NCBI GenBank assembly: GCA_031255275.1
Contig: JAIRSV010000005.1
Coordinates: forward strand, 1 to 29,440
Length of the DNA: 29,440 bases
From: Proteiniphilum sp.
GTDB lineage: Bacteria > Bacteroidota > Bacteroidia > Bacteroidales > Dysgonomonadaceae
Direction of reading: 5' to 3'
The notes under the pieces were generated by a model. It saw only the letters and a program-made list of their open reading frames with translations, ran no database searches and was not told where the DNA came from. Position numbers and translations under genes: made by a program. Positions 17,856 through 25,253 of the stretch are shown in pieces; the first letter of the stretch is position 1; every line of letters starts with the position of its first letter.

Positions 17856-18698
17856 ATGAAAATTGTACATTCTGCGGCAGCTCTCGAGGGGCTGCTCCGG
17901 CAGTACCGGGAAGAGGGAAAAAGCGTCGGATTTGTGCCTACGATGGGGGCGCTTCACGAGGGACATGCTGCGCTGGTGAGGCGCTGCGCGGCAGAGAACG
18001 GAGTCTGTGCGGCAAGTATTTTTGTGAATCCTGCGCAGTTTGACAATCCGGAGGATTTGAGGCTTTATCCGCGTACTCCGGAGGGGGACTGTGTGTTGCT
18101 GGAGGAGGTCGGAGCGGATATTGTGTTTGTTCCCTCGGAAGAGGAGGTTTATCCTGTGCCGGACAACCGGGTTTTTGACTTCGGCTTGTCCGGCAGGGTG
18201 ATGGAGGGTGCTTGCCGTCCCGGTCATTTCGACGGTGTAGCCCGGGTGGTGAGCAGGCTTTTTGATCTTGTGAAGCCGCACAGGGCTTATTTCGGCGAGA
18301 AGGATTTCCAGCAGCTGGTCCTGGTGAGGAGGCTGGTGGAGATGCTGCAGTTGCCGGTAGAGATCGTGGCGGTTGCTACCGTCAGGGAACCGGACGGTCT
18401 GGCTATGAGCAGTCGCAACCGGCGGCTGACGGCGGAGCAGAGAGTGTGCGCCGCGGAGATATTCCACATTCTGCGGGAGAGCCTTCTGCAGGCCGAAAAG
18501 CTGTCGCCCGACGGGGTCATTCGCTTCGTGACCGGGGCGGTAAACAATGTGCCGGAGCTGCGTGTTGAATACTTCAACATTGTCGACGGGCTTACCCTTC
18601 AGCCGGTCACCTCGTGGCGGGGTCCCGGGAATATCGTGGGGGCGATTGCCGTCTATTGCGGGGAGGTGCGTTTGATTGATAACATTAGATACAGATAG
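17856..18698 (+). CDS. panC: Pantothenate synthetase (pantoate-beta-alanine ligase)
   Basis: A 280-aa cytosolic enzyme joining pantoate and beta-alanine with ATP to make pantothenate. It has the HIGH-type motif within PTMGALHEGH (28-37) and the KMSKS-equivalent MSSRNRRL. The substrate-binding blocks VNPAQFDNPEDLRLYPRTPEGD and FGEKDFQQL are intact. Length matches the family (about 280). The start is fixed by the conserved MKxxH opening. It lies 6 nt before panD, which makes its beta-alanine substrate, so the two form a functional operon. Unlike the other plus-strand genes in this window its coding strand is strongly G-over-C biased. Confidence 0.97.
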   Translation: MKIVHSAAALEGLLRQYREEGKSVGFVPTMGALHEGHAALVRRCAAENGVCAASIFVNPAQFDNPEDLRLYPRTPEGDCVLLEEVGADIVFVPSEEEVYPVPDNRVFDFGLSGRVMEGACRPGHFDGVARVVSRLFDLVKPHRAYFGEKDFQQLVLVRRLVEMLQLPVEIVAVATVREPDGLAMSSRNRRLTAEQRVCAAEIFHILRESLLQAEKLSPDGVIRFVTGAVNNVPELRVEYFNIVDGLTLQPVTSWRGPGNIVGAIAVYCGEVRLIDNIRYR

Positions 18699-18704
18699 AT
18701 ATAT

Positions 18705-19055
18705 ATGTGGTTAGAGATATTGAAATCCAAAATACACCGGGCTACGGTGACGGATGCTGACCTGAATTATGAGGGAAGCATCACCATAGACGAAGACCTG
18801 ATTGATGCGGCGGGTATGACGGTGCACGAGAAGGTGGCGGTGGTGAATAATAATAACGGTGAACGTTTTGAAACTTACGTCATCCGCGGCGAACGCGGCT
18901 CGGGAATCATCTGCCTGAACGGAGCCGCAGCCCGCAGGGTGCAGAAGGGAGACGTGGTCATAATCATGAGTTACGCGCTGATGTCGCCCGACGAAGCTGC
19001 CACATACCGTCCCTCCGTCGTCCATCTCGACGGGAACAACCGGATAAGAGTGTAA
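18705..19055 (+). CDS. panD: Aspartate 1-decarboxylase proenzyme
   Basis: A 116-aa pyruvoyl enzyme making beta-alanine from aspartate for pantothenate. Self-cleavage occurs between G24 and S25 in NYEGSITID, leaving the pyruvoyl group on S25. Other conserved parts are KSKIHRATVTDADL (8-20), the YVIRGERGSGIICLNGAAAR segment and the MSYALM strand. Length is at the usual size for the family. It is 6 nt after panC and ends 21 nt before a strong hairpin, so panC-panD is a two-gene unit. Confidence 0.97.
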   Translation: MWLEILKSKIHRATVTDADLNYEGSITIDEDLIDAAGMTVHEKVAVVNNNNGERFETYVIRGERGSGIICLNGAAARRVQKGDVVIIMSYALMSPDEAATYRPSVVHLDGNNRIRV

Positions 19056-19076
19056 CCGGAACTCCGTTCCGCAAGC

Positions 19077-19106
19077 CGCCGTGATTGACGCTCAATCACG
19101 GCGTTT
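19077..19106 (+). terminator. Strong hairpin closing panCD
   Basis: CGCCGTGATTGA (19077-19088) pairs perfectly with TCAATCACGGCG (19092-19103) around a CGC loop. Only TTT follows, so termination may be partial. The 12-bp stem lies between the panD stop and the MATE start. Confidence 0.75.
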
Positions 19107-19118
19107 CAGTGTAAGAGA

Positions 19119-20441
19119 GTGTATTCAAACAAACATATTGCGAAGATAAGTATCCCCATCCTGCTGAGTTTGCTGGCGCAAAACATCATTCAGGTGATCG
19201 ATACCGCCTTCCTGGGACGCGTCGGGGAGGTGGAACTGGGCGCCTCAGCACTCGCCGGCGTCATATACATTGCGATATATACCCTCGGCTTCGGCTTCAG
19301 CATGGGGAGCCAGATCCTCATCGGGCGGCGCAACGGTGAGGGGAACTATGCACAGATTGGCGACACGGTCGTCCAGGGAGCCATATTCCTGCTCATCCCG
19401 GCCACCCTCCTCATCCCCCTGCTGCGGCACGCAGCCGTGCGCTGGCTGCCCGCACTCTTTGAGTCGGCCGCCGTGGCGGCCGCCGTGACGGATTATCTCC
19501 GCTGGCGGATCTTCGGGATAGTATTCGCCTTTGTCAACCTCATGTTCCGCGCCTTCTACATCGGCACGGCGAGGACAAAGGTGCTTACGCTGAATGCCGT
19601 CATAATGGCTGTGACTAACGTCGTTTTCGACTACGGACTTATCTTCGGCAAAATGGGTATGCCCGAAATGGGAATCGCCGGCGCCGCCCTCGCTTCGGTA
19701 ATCGCCGAATTTGTATCCGCCGCCTTCCTCCTCATCTACACGCGCAGGACGGTTGATACGGATAAGTACGGATTCGGGAAAATCGCCTTCCGGTGGCCGG
19801 TCATCAAAAAAGTGCTGGACATCTCCGTTTTCATGATGGCACAATACCTCTTTTCCATAGGGACGTGGATGCTCTTCTTCCTGTTCATCGAAAACTATAT
19901 GGGCGAACGTTCACTGGCCGTAACCAATATCGTGCGGAGCTTCTACACCATCCTCACCATCCCCCCGCAGGCCCTGGGATCGGTAGCCGGCACGCTGGTC
20001 AGCAACACCATCGGCGCAGGAAGGCTGAACGATGTCTCACACCTCGCCCGACGCATAACCCTCGTGAGCCTGGGTGTGACGCTCGGCGTGACGGCTGTCG
20101 TCTTCGCCTTCCCGCGGACAATGATCCACGTATATACCGACGATCCCGCCCTCGTCTCCGACACCGTTCTGCCCCTCTGCGTCCTGCTCTCGTCGCTACC
20201 CCTCTACAGCATCGGGATGATACTCCTCAACGTCGTCTCAGGCACAGGCAATACACGCACCACCCTCAAGTTCGAGATCATCACACTCCTCTTTTACCTC
20301 TTCTACATGTGGCTCGTCATCATACGCCTGCGCCTCTCCGTCGCCGTCGCCTGGACCACCGAACATGTCTACTGGCTCTCCCTGGCGCTCCTCTCCCACT
20401 TCTACCTGCGCAGCGGCAAGTGGAGGGGGAAAGATATTTGA
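19119..20441 (+). CDS. MATE family multidrug/cation efflux transporter
   Basis: A 440-aa integral inner-membrane antiporter with about 12 hydrophobic spans in two related halves. The opening SNKHIAKISIPILLSLLAQN and the adjacent block DTAFLGRVGEVELGA are typical of MATE proteins in Bacteroidota. Substrates (drugs or organic cations exchanged for Na+ or H+) cannot be predicted. The start codon is GTG at 19119; the family normally begins at this point, and no suitable upstream ATG exists. It starts 16 nt after the panCD hairpin with no clear promoter, so read-through from panCD may supply it. The coding strand returns to a C-over-G bias here. Confidence 0.92.
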   Translation: MYSNKHIAKISIPILLSLLAQNIIQVIDTAFLGRVGEVELGASALAGVIYIAIYTLGFGFSMGSQILIGRRNGEGNYAQIGDTVVQGAIFLLIPATLLIPLLRHAAVRWLPALFESAAVAAAVTDYLRWRIFGIVFAFVNLMFRAFYIGTARTKVLTLNAVIMAVTNVVFDYGLIFGKMGMPEMGIAGAALASVIAEFVSAAFLLIYTRRTVDTDKYGFGKIAFRWPVIKKVLDISVFMMAQYLFSIGTWMLFFLFIENYMGERSLAVTNIVRSFYTILTIPPQALGSVAGTLVSNTIGAGRLNDVSHLARRITLVSLGVTLGVTAVVFAFPRTMIHVYTDDPALVSDTVLPLCVLLSSLPLYSIGMILLNVVSGTGNTRTTLKFEIITLLFYLFYMWLVIIRLRLSVAVAWTTEHVYWLSLALLSHFYLRSGKWRGKDI

Positions 20442-20491
20442 CGCCGCCAATGTCATCCCCCGCCGTACGACGCAACATTCAAAAAAATCGG

Positions 20492-20499
20492 TATCTTTG
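20492..20499 (+). promoter_or_regulatory. -7 promoter box for the 164-aa gene
   Basis: TATCTTTG matches TAnnTTTG exactly and is followed by C, as is common. It lies 47 nt before the ATG at 20547. No clear -33 element at the right spacing. Confidence 0.5.
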
Positions 20500-20546
20500 C
20501 CCCACAGATAATTCCCGATGCAAATAAAGAGGAAAGCGAGCAGAGA

Positions 20547-21041
20547 ATGAAAGAGATGCATGTGACACCGATCCCCCCCGAAGTACTGGCTCAGATACGG
20601 GCCGACATCAAGTCAGCCCTGACCCGGCTTGCCCCCTACCGGCTGGCGCTGACTCCGGACGAACGGCATAAGATGCTGAAGATGGGCGACAAGACGCTGA
20701 GTTTCGTCGAAAAGGCGCAGAACTACATACACCTGTATCCGTCGCTGTGCCCCTCGTATCTCGACATCGCCGGGTTTGACTCCGACATGTCTGACGCCAT
20801 CGGCCTGCGCAGCATACACATCGCCGCCAGGCAGCTCTCCGACAGCATTGACGACACGATGATGGCCGCCGGCAGCGATGCCTACCGGACGGCGCTCGTC
20901 TTCTACAACGCCGTGAAAGTCGCCGCCACGCAAAACGTCCCCGGCGCAAAGGAAATATACGCCGACCTGAAGGCCCGTTTCCCCGGAACCAGGCATAAGA
21001 AAAGGGAGCCACTCCCCTCTGACGGCGACGCGGCGCTCTGA
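20547..21041 (+). CDS. Small helical protein of unknown function
   Basis: A 164-aa soluble protein, predicted almost all-helical, with no signal peptide, membrane span or cysteine pattern typical of metal sites. Recognisable segments are KSALTRLAPYRLALTPDERHKMLKMGDKT (about 22-50), a central Tyr/Pro block (HLYPSLCPSYLD) and helices to residue 150, then a short basic-acidic tail. I do not know the family, although it looks like a conserved Bacteroidales hypothetical. The start could be Met1 or Met4. It has its own -7 box upstream and an intrinsic terminator 31 nt downstream, so it is probably a single-gene transcript. Confidence 0.8.
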   Translation: MKEMHVTPIPPEVLAQIRADIKSALTRLAPYRLALTPDERHKMLKMGDKTLSFVEKAQNYIHLYPSLCPSYLDIAGFDSDMSDAIGLRSIHIAARQLSDSIDDTMMAAGSDAYRTALVFYNAVKVAATQNVPGAKEIYADLKARFPGTRHKKREPLPSDGDAAL

Positions 21042-21071
21042 ACGGAAAAATATCCCGCTTCAGACGGAATC

Positions 21072-21097
21072 ATCCCCGCCCCCGGCGGGGATTTTTT
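21072..21097 (+). terminator. Intrinsic terminator
   Basis: ATCCCCGCC (21072-21080) pairs perfectly with GGCGGGGAT (21084-21092) around a CCC loop, followed by a T run to 21097. It has a textbook form, placed 31 nt after the 164-aa gene. Confidence 0.92.
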
Positions 21098-21118
21098 ATA
21101 TCCCCGCACCATGTTCTA

Positions 21119-21454
21119 CTCTCCGGGAATCAAGACCGGCTTCCGGAGAGTCGCGTTCAACACTCCCGGAGTCAAACACGACTCACGGAGAATCAATCGG
21201 TACTCTCAAAGAGTCAAATTCAGCGCTTCCGGAATCAATGCAGACTTTCAGAGAATCAAATTCAGCTCTTTTGGAATCAAGTTCAGCTCTTTTGGAATCA
21301 AGTTCAGCTTTTCGAGAGTCAAGCGCGACTCTCCGATAATCAAAATCGACTCCCGGAGAGTCAAACGCCATGTCCGGAGGTTAAAATCGCCCGCTCATGG
21401 GTTAAAGATTCTTTCCCGGAGCCTCAAATACCCCGTTCATGGGTTAAAAATCCT
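21119..21454. repeat. Tandem array of about sixteen 21-nt units
   Basis: Units start every 21 nt from 21119 (21119, 21140, 21161 ... 21434). The plus-strand pattern is CTCYCNGGARARTCAA plus five variable bases. Units 8 and 9 (21266-21307) are identical; units 13-16 drift to a CATGGGTTAAA variant; a decayed seventeenth may follow. Because 21 is a multiple of three, both strands stay open: a plus frame (21111-21548) with heptads of the type SFGIKFS, and a minus frame (21183-21371) with heptads of the type AELDSKR. I see no ribosome site, and the open frames are explained by the periodicity, so I do not call a gene. The array spans most of the 551-nt gap between the terminator and the next gene. 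Confidence 0.93.
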
Positions 21455-21592
21455 GTTTCCGTGGCGCAGACCCGGAATCCGGAGCGAAAAATCTCCCCTC
21501 CGCTACAATATTCGCGTTAACACATGGGCGCTCCGCCATTCACATTAACACATAAGCGTCCGCCGGAGCAGACGCTTCGCACTGTTCACCCG

Positions 21593-22831
21593 TCATTCTC
21601 CCGCTGCACCCGTCATACGTTTTATTTTCCCCAGGCATCTTCTTATAAACCTGTAACCCTTTGTGGCAATTGAATCGTTAATATATTTTTTTACCAGCAC
21701 GTCAAATGGTAAAACATTCAAATTTTTGAAGAATTTCTTCCGCCTCTTATCCAGCCTTCTTATCGGCTTCTCTCTCGAACGTACCGCCCGTGGATTATAC
21801 CGTATTGCCGGGTTTATGTCAAAGCGCCGCAAGACACACTTCTCCCTTACCTTTTCAAAGAACTCCTCTCCTTTTTTTGAATTGATCATTACCAGCGATG
21901 TCCCCTTATTATCAAACATTTCGGGACATAAATGCTCTATCCCCCAAAAATCCGCAATGGTTATGTCCGATTCCCGGTTCAGCGTCCTGAAGCTGCATTT
22001 GTAACAGGAATATCTTGCACAGATGTCAGACCCGAAAATCCGCAGATACGGATCATTTCTTCCGGTTTCCCTGTACTCAGTCCCGTTCTCGAACTGAAAA
22101 CGGAGCAACGAGTTATGCCAGCTGGGATTCTTGTACCTGAAGGCGATTCCGGTTATTTTTGAGTCGCTTTTCCGTTCCCGGTATCCGAGATATTCCTCCC
22201 AGACTTTTGGGGAAGGAACGCTCTTGCAGATAATATCTATACAGAGTAAATTCTCATAATCTTTCGACAGATAAGCCTTTAATCCCCCTGTCTGACAGGG
22301 GGTGCCGCTGAATGCGACGTATTTTCCCTGATCCAGATAAAGTTTACACTCCTTAAATGTTTCACCGATGCGGCTTTGCACATATTTTGATCCGTAAAAC
22401 GCCGCAACCCCTTCCACAGTATCCGCACGGGCGTGCACTGCGGCAAAATTGCCGTTAAACTTCACTCCGAAAACAATCCCGTTTTTACGGATTACTTCCC
22501 CGGCTAATAAACTGAACATGCCGCCGGATGTACTTTTATTCCGTACGGATTCGTTTTTGTTTATCGCCGCATAAACAGTTTGGCCGTTATATGCCTCTGT
22601 TCTCCGATTTTCTTTATTCACCGGACAAATTTTCCTGCACTTATTGCAATCGGTACATTTCTCCGGATCAATTTCGGGATAAAGAAATCCTTCCTGATCA
22701 GGCTTCATCGCGATACAGTTTTTCGGGCAAATACTGTAACAGGCCGAACAGCCGGTACACAGTATACGGCATGTGGGCAGTCTCAATTGTTTCATTTGTT
22801 CCATATATTTCATATTGTAAATCAGTCGCAT
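21593..22831 (-). CDS. Coenzyme F420 hydrogenase/dehydrogenase beta-subunit-like ferredoxin protein
   Basis: A 412-aa cytosolic Fe-S flavoprotein-type enzyme. The N-terminus has two ferredoxin 4Fe-4S motifs: C25-x2-C28-x2-C31-x3-C35-P and C59-x2-C62-x2-C65-x3-C69-P. The rest matches the FrhB/FdhB N- and C-terminal domains, including STSGGMFSLLAGEVI, VAFSGTPCQTGGLKAYL, a CARYSCYKC segment and DITIADFWGI. Such proteins move electrons between ferredoxin, flavin and a substrate. In Bacteroidales they usually lie in polysaccharide clusters; here no glycosyltransferase, flippase or pyruvyltransferase is adjacent. The true start may be Met7, Met10 or Met13. The gene is clearly richer in AT than its left neighbours, which hints at transfer. 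Confidence 0.85.
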   Translation of the reverse strand: MRLIYNMKYMEQMKQLRLPTCRILCTGCSACYSICPKNCIAMKPDQEGFLYPEIDPEKCTDCNKCRKICPVNKENRRTEAYNGQTVYAAINKNESVRNKSTSGGMFSLLAGEVIRKNGIVFGVKFNGNFAAVHARADTVEGVAAFYGSKYVQSRIGETFKECKLYLDQGKYVAFSGTPCQTGGLKAYLSKDYENLLCIDIICKSVPSPKVWEEYLGYRERKSDSKITGIAFRYKNPSWHNSLLRFQFENGTEYRETGRNDPYLRIFGSDICARYSCYKCSFRTLNRESDITIADFWGIEHLCPEMFDNKGTSLVMINSKKGEEFFEKVREKCVLRRFDINPAIRYNPRAVRSREKPIRRLDKRRKKFFKNLNVLPFDVLVKKYINDSIATKGYRFIRRCLGKIKRMTGAAGE

Positions 22832-22987
22832 AAATTAAAAACAGGGTCACGCGGTAACATCATCTTCTTCCGCTTCAGCCTTCATAAAGATTCCGGCGAG
22901 TGACCATCGATATTTCCGCCGGCCTGTCTCCGATGAAGATTTTTCATAAATAAAAAAGATCAATCCTCTGTTGTTTAATGATGGTGA

Positions 22988-22995
22988 CAAAGATA
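22988..22995 (-). promoter_or_regulatory. -7 promoter box for the ferredoxin-like gene
   Basis: On the minus strand TATCTTTG (plus 22988-22995) matches TAnnTTTG exactly, about 157 nt before the ATG at 22831. A TTTG lies at 23022-23025, but its 26-nt spacing is longer than usual. Confidence 0.4.
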
Positions 22996-23185
22996 TACAC
23001 TTAAATCCTGATATTCGTTGTCAAAAAAATCCTTTATTTGTCATTTTCCCGGTTATTTTTTCATCCGAACCTTCTTTTTTGCCGACTGTTGCCGTTTTGA
23101 AATCGGAAGAGAGATACCCGTCCGGCACATTATTCGCACCCCGTGCATTATTCATGCTGCACATGCTGTCTGAACCGAAATTCGT

Positions 23186-23320
23186 ATGAAGTTAGAAATT
23201 GGAAGTCAGAAGGCGCAAAGCGCCGTCTCATCTTCAATTTTTCACAGACAAAGCCCTGAGAAACTTTACTTTTCAATTTCTTCAATTTCTTCACTTCTCT
23301 TCATTATGAACAGCAGCGAA
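23186..23320. repeat. Low-complexity GAAGTTAGAAATT-type repeat with hairpin
   Basis: A GAAGTTAGAAATTGGAAGTC stretch (about 23188-23207) is followed by the hairpin GGCGC-AAA-GCGCC (23212-23224), and then by TTCAATTTCTTCAATTTCTTC (about 23270-23292), which is roughly complementary to the first block. It has the look of intergenic filler seen in Bacteroidota, or of a decayed MITE-like element. A short relative (GTGAAGAGTGAAGAGTGAA) occurs near 4733-4751. Confidence 0.4.
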
Positions 23321-23466
23321 GCGAATGGACAGAGTCATAATAATGTATCAAATTAAAGATGATTTATGATGAATCAGGTAGTTGATTCTATGTTTGTTAC
23401 GTAATCGAATATACCCGAAAAGCAGACAGTGAAATAATATAATCCGGCGGCATACCAGGGGAGAAA

Positions 23467-23500
23467 TAATACAGCTATCCTTTTAACGCGTAGCTGATTA
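23467..23500. repeat. Inverted repeat upstream of the fimbrial promoter
   Basis: CAGCTA (23472-23477) and TAGCTG (23491-23496) flank 13 nt; with one bulged base the arms extend by TAAT/ATTA. It ends 23 nt before the -33 element. It could be an operator for a dimeric regulator or an RNA hairpin from upstream transcription. Confidence 0.4.
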
Positions 23501-23522
23501 ATATTATTTTAGAGTAATTTTA

Positions 23523-23552
23523 TTGGGAGGGATAAAAATTTATGTACCTTTG
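23523..23552 (+). promoter_or_regulatory. Strong promoter of the fimbrial operon
   Basis: TTGG (23523-23526) as -33 element, an 18-nt AT-rich spacer, and TACCTTTG (23545-23552), an exact TAnnTTTG match followed by C. It is the best promoter in the window. It places the start point near 23558, about 530 nt before the first fimbrillin gene. Confidence 0.65.
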
Positions 23553-23557
23553 CACCG

Positions 23558-24086
23558 TTTTCTTACAGACACGATAGAAATACCGGTAGTAAAACAAAAG
23601 AACGGCAACCGTTCGAGGCATATCCGCCGGCACTTCCGAAAGACTGAAAGAAGAAATTTGAGATCGACCTTTTTGCCCTATTAATTATCACAGCAGGGGT
23701 AGAACAGGAGTAAGATCAGGAGACGTAAGCGGACGGCTCCAAGTGTGACAATTAAGAGTAACATTCTGCAAGATACCGCAACAAGTATCACTTGTTACCC
23801 TTCACAGTTTAAATAATCCGCCAAGCAAAAAAAATGAAGATTCTGTTGTACATATCGTTGGCTGCACACACGATATTTGCCCCTCCCCCCCGAAAATATG
23901 CGGGCAGGGCAAAGTTTGGAACAACCTGCCCGTAAAGGCCTGCAAGGCAAGGCCGGAAGAGGTACCGGAATGTGTCCGGCGCCGGCGGCCGACGGGATAT
24001 GAAACAAAATCGAATAATCACAGCAAGTAATAAAAGAGATAATAAATTTAAAGTTTAAACAATTTTCAATTCTAATTTTTGTATTT
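23558..24086 (+). promoter_or_regulatory. Long structured leader of the fimbrial operon
   Basis: About 530 nt between the predicted start point and the fimbrillin ATG. Visible hairpins: GAACGG-CAA-CCGTTC (23600-23614); AACAAGT-ATC-ACTTGTT (23780-23796); CGGGCAGG/CCTGCCCG (23901-23908 with 23925-23932); a GC-rich palindromic CCGGCGCCGG near 23976-23985. Three imperfect CAGGRGTAAG-like repeats lie at 23694-23729. A 33-codon ORF is embedded at 23834-23935. The last 80 nt are A/T-rich and probably form the translation start region. A box-like TAATTTTTG (24073-24081) near the ATG leaves open a second, proximal start. Confidence 0.5.
23834..23935 (+). CDS. Candidate leader peptide upstream of the fimbrillin gene
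   Basis: A 33-codon ORF with ATG after an A-rich run (AAGCAAAAAAA). It begins MKILLYISLAAHTIFA, which looks like a short signal peptide or hydrophobic leader, followed at once by Pro-Pro-Pro-Arg, a known ribosome-stalling type of sequence. The stem CGGGCAGG/CCTGCCCG (23901-23932) covers its 3' end up to the base before the stop codon. The ORF is inside the predicted leader of the fimbrial operon. It could equally be chance; the only support is position, composition and the overlapping hairpin. Confidence 0.3.
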   Translation: MKILLYISLAAHTIFAPPPRKYAGRAKFGTTCP

Positions 24087-25232
24087 ATGAGAAAAATTCT
24101 TTTGGCCGCTTTAGCGGCAGTAGTTCTTGTGTCTTGCAGTAAGACCAGTGATGAGTTAATTATCGGCGACGGCGACAAAGCAGTCCTCTGTATCGGTATA
24201 AAATCGTCGGAAATGACACGTGCAGCGGGAAAAAATCTTCCCAGTGACGACAAAGTTGAAAACTTCAAGGCGTTTGCAGTGAACGGCGACGGTACCCTGG
24301 TGTCAGGATATAGCGGCGACGGTAAAGAGCTGACGAAAGAAACCGGCCTTATGGTAAACACACGGGCAAGGCGCGTGTATGTGATCGCCAACGCAGGCGA
24401 TATAGAGTTGGAGAACGAAACAGCAGTCAAGAATTATATCGCTGATTTGGCTTCTAAGAAAGGCGGCCTACAGAAATCCGCACGCTGGGCGACCGGTTCT
24501 GCCGAATTGAAACCCGGCGACTTCAAACAGTCCGGGAGCAATTTCGTAGCCTCTGTCAATGTACAGCTGACTTTCATCGCAGCCCGTATCACGGTGAAGA
24601 TTAAGTCTTCCGGTGAAATGGCGGAATATTATGAACACCTTGGAAACGACAGCTCGCTTTTTCTCCAAAAAGTAGTAGTGCTGAACGCCGGCGGAAAGTC
24701 CAAGCTTTTCGGAAAATCCAATCTTCCCGGAGAGTCTCTTATTCCGGAAGCATCGTTCGGTAAACTGTATTACGAGGGTATGGGAAAACCGGATCCGTCT
24801 TTCATCTATCCTGCTGACGATAATTACACCGTTGACGAAGAGTTGTTTTCGGACACTGTCGACGGCAAATTTGCCGATACCTATTGCTACTATGTATTCG
24901 AAAACAATGCCAAAACGGCGGACGAGTTTCCGACCATCGTTCTCATCAAAGGAACCTATGCCAAAAGGCCTATTTACTTCCCCGTCCACCTGGCTTCTTA
25001 CGAGAACTGGGGTAGCGCCGCCAGCAATCCCGAATTTATCACGCGCGGCAAAAGCTATGAAATCACCATCACGCTGAAGGGAGACCCGCGCTTCAAAGAG
25101 GGTGGCGAATATCCGGGTAGTACGGGTGGTACCGATGACCCGACCAAGCCGGTCGTTTCGTCCAGGATCGACGTTTCCTTAACACTGAACGAATGGGTCG
25201 CCGTTACACTCGACAAGACTTTTGGTGACTAA
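24087..25232 (+). CDS. FimA/Mfa1-type major fimbrillin (stalk subunit), lipoprotein precursor
   Basis: A 381-aa Bacteroidales type V pilin-like protein. The lipobox LVSC has Cys17, so the precursor is lipidated and exported to the outer surface. SEMTRAAGK holds Arg45 in the position where Arg-specific protease cleavage matures such pilins, freeing the groove for a donor strand. The conserved N-terminal-domain strands include RRVYVIANAG and the ITVKIK strand. The C-terminus (about 350-381, DVSLTLNEWVAVTLDKTFGD) fits the polymerising C-terminal strands. Length matches FimA/Mfa1 (about 380-560). As the first gene after the strong promoter and just before the anchor gene, it is the likely major shaft subunit. 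Confidence 0.85.
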   Translation: MRKILLAALAAVVLVSCSKTSDELIIGDGDKAVLCIGIKSSEMTRAAGKNLPSDDKVENFKAFAVNGDGTLVSGYSGDGKELTKETGLMVNTRARRVYVIANAGDIELENETAVKNYIADLASKKGGLQKSARWATGSAELKPGDFKQSGSNFVASVNVQLTFIAARITVKIKSSGEMAEYYEHLGNDSSLFLQKVVVLNAGGKSKLFGKSNLPGESLIPEASFGKLYYEGMGKPDPSFIYPADDNYTVDEELFSDTVDGKFADTYCYYVFENNAKTADEFPTIVLIKGTYAKRPIYFPVHLASYENWGSAASNPEFITRGKSYEITITLKGDPRFKEGGEYPGSTGGTDDPTKPVVSSRIDVSLTLNEWVAVTLDKTFGD

Positions 25233-25253
25233 AATAACCCGACTTTTGAAAAA

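Larger units (their letters stand above)
22832..23522. other. Gene-poor AT-rich stretch
   Basis: No recognisable gene. A 44-codon minus-strand ORF (23021-23155) is the only short ORF of note and is weak. The stretch holds a minus-strand -7 box, a low-complexity repeat with a hairpin (23186-23320) and an inverted repeat (23467-23500). Some lines are only about 25-40% GC. Confidence 0.6.

Noticed and set aside
21111..21548. 145-codon plus-strand ORF over the 21-nt array as a gene
   Set aside because: Its openness follows from the repeat period, there is no credible initiation site after the terminator, and the minus strand is equally open.
23021..23155. 44-codon minus-strand ORF starting MNNARGANNVPDGYLSSDFK, upstream of the ferredoxin-like gene
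   Set aside because: No family resemblance and no clear initiation signal; the best -7 box for the downstream gene lies after it. Kept only as a weak possibility.
23395..23763. Invertible promoter: TGTTAC (23395) and GTAACA (23758) flank the fimbrial promoter
   Set aside because: Only 6 bp match with no extension and no invertase gene is in the window; expected by chance.
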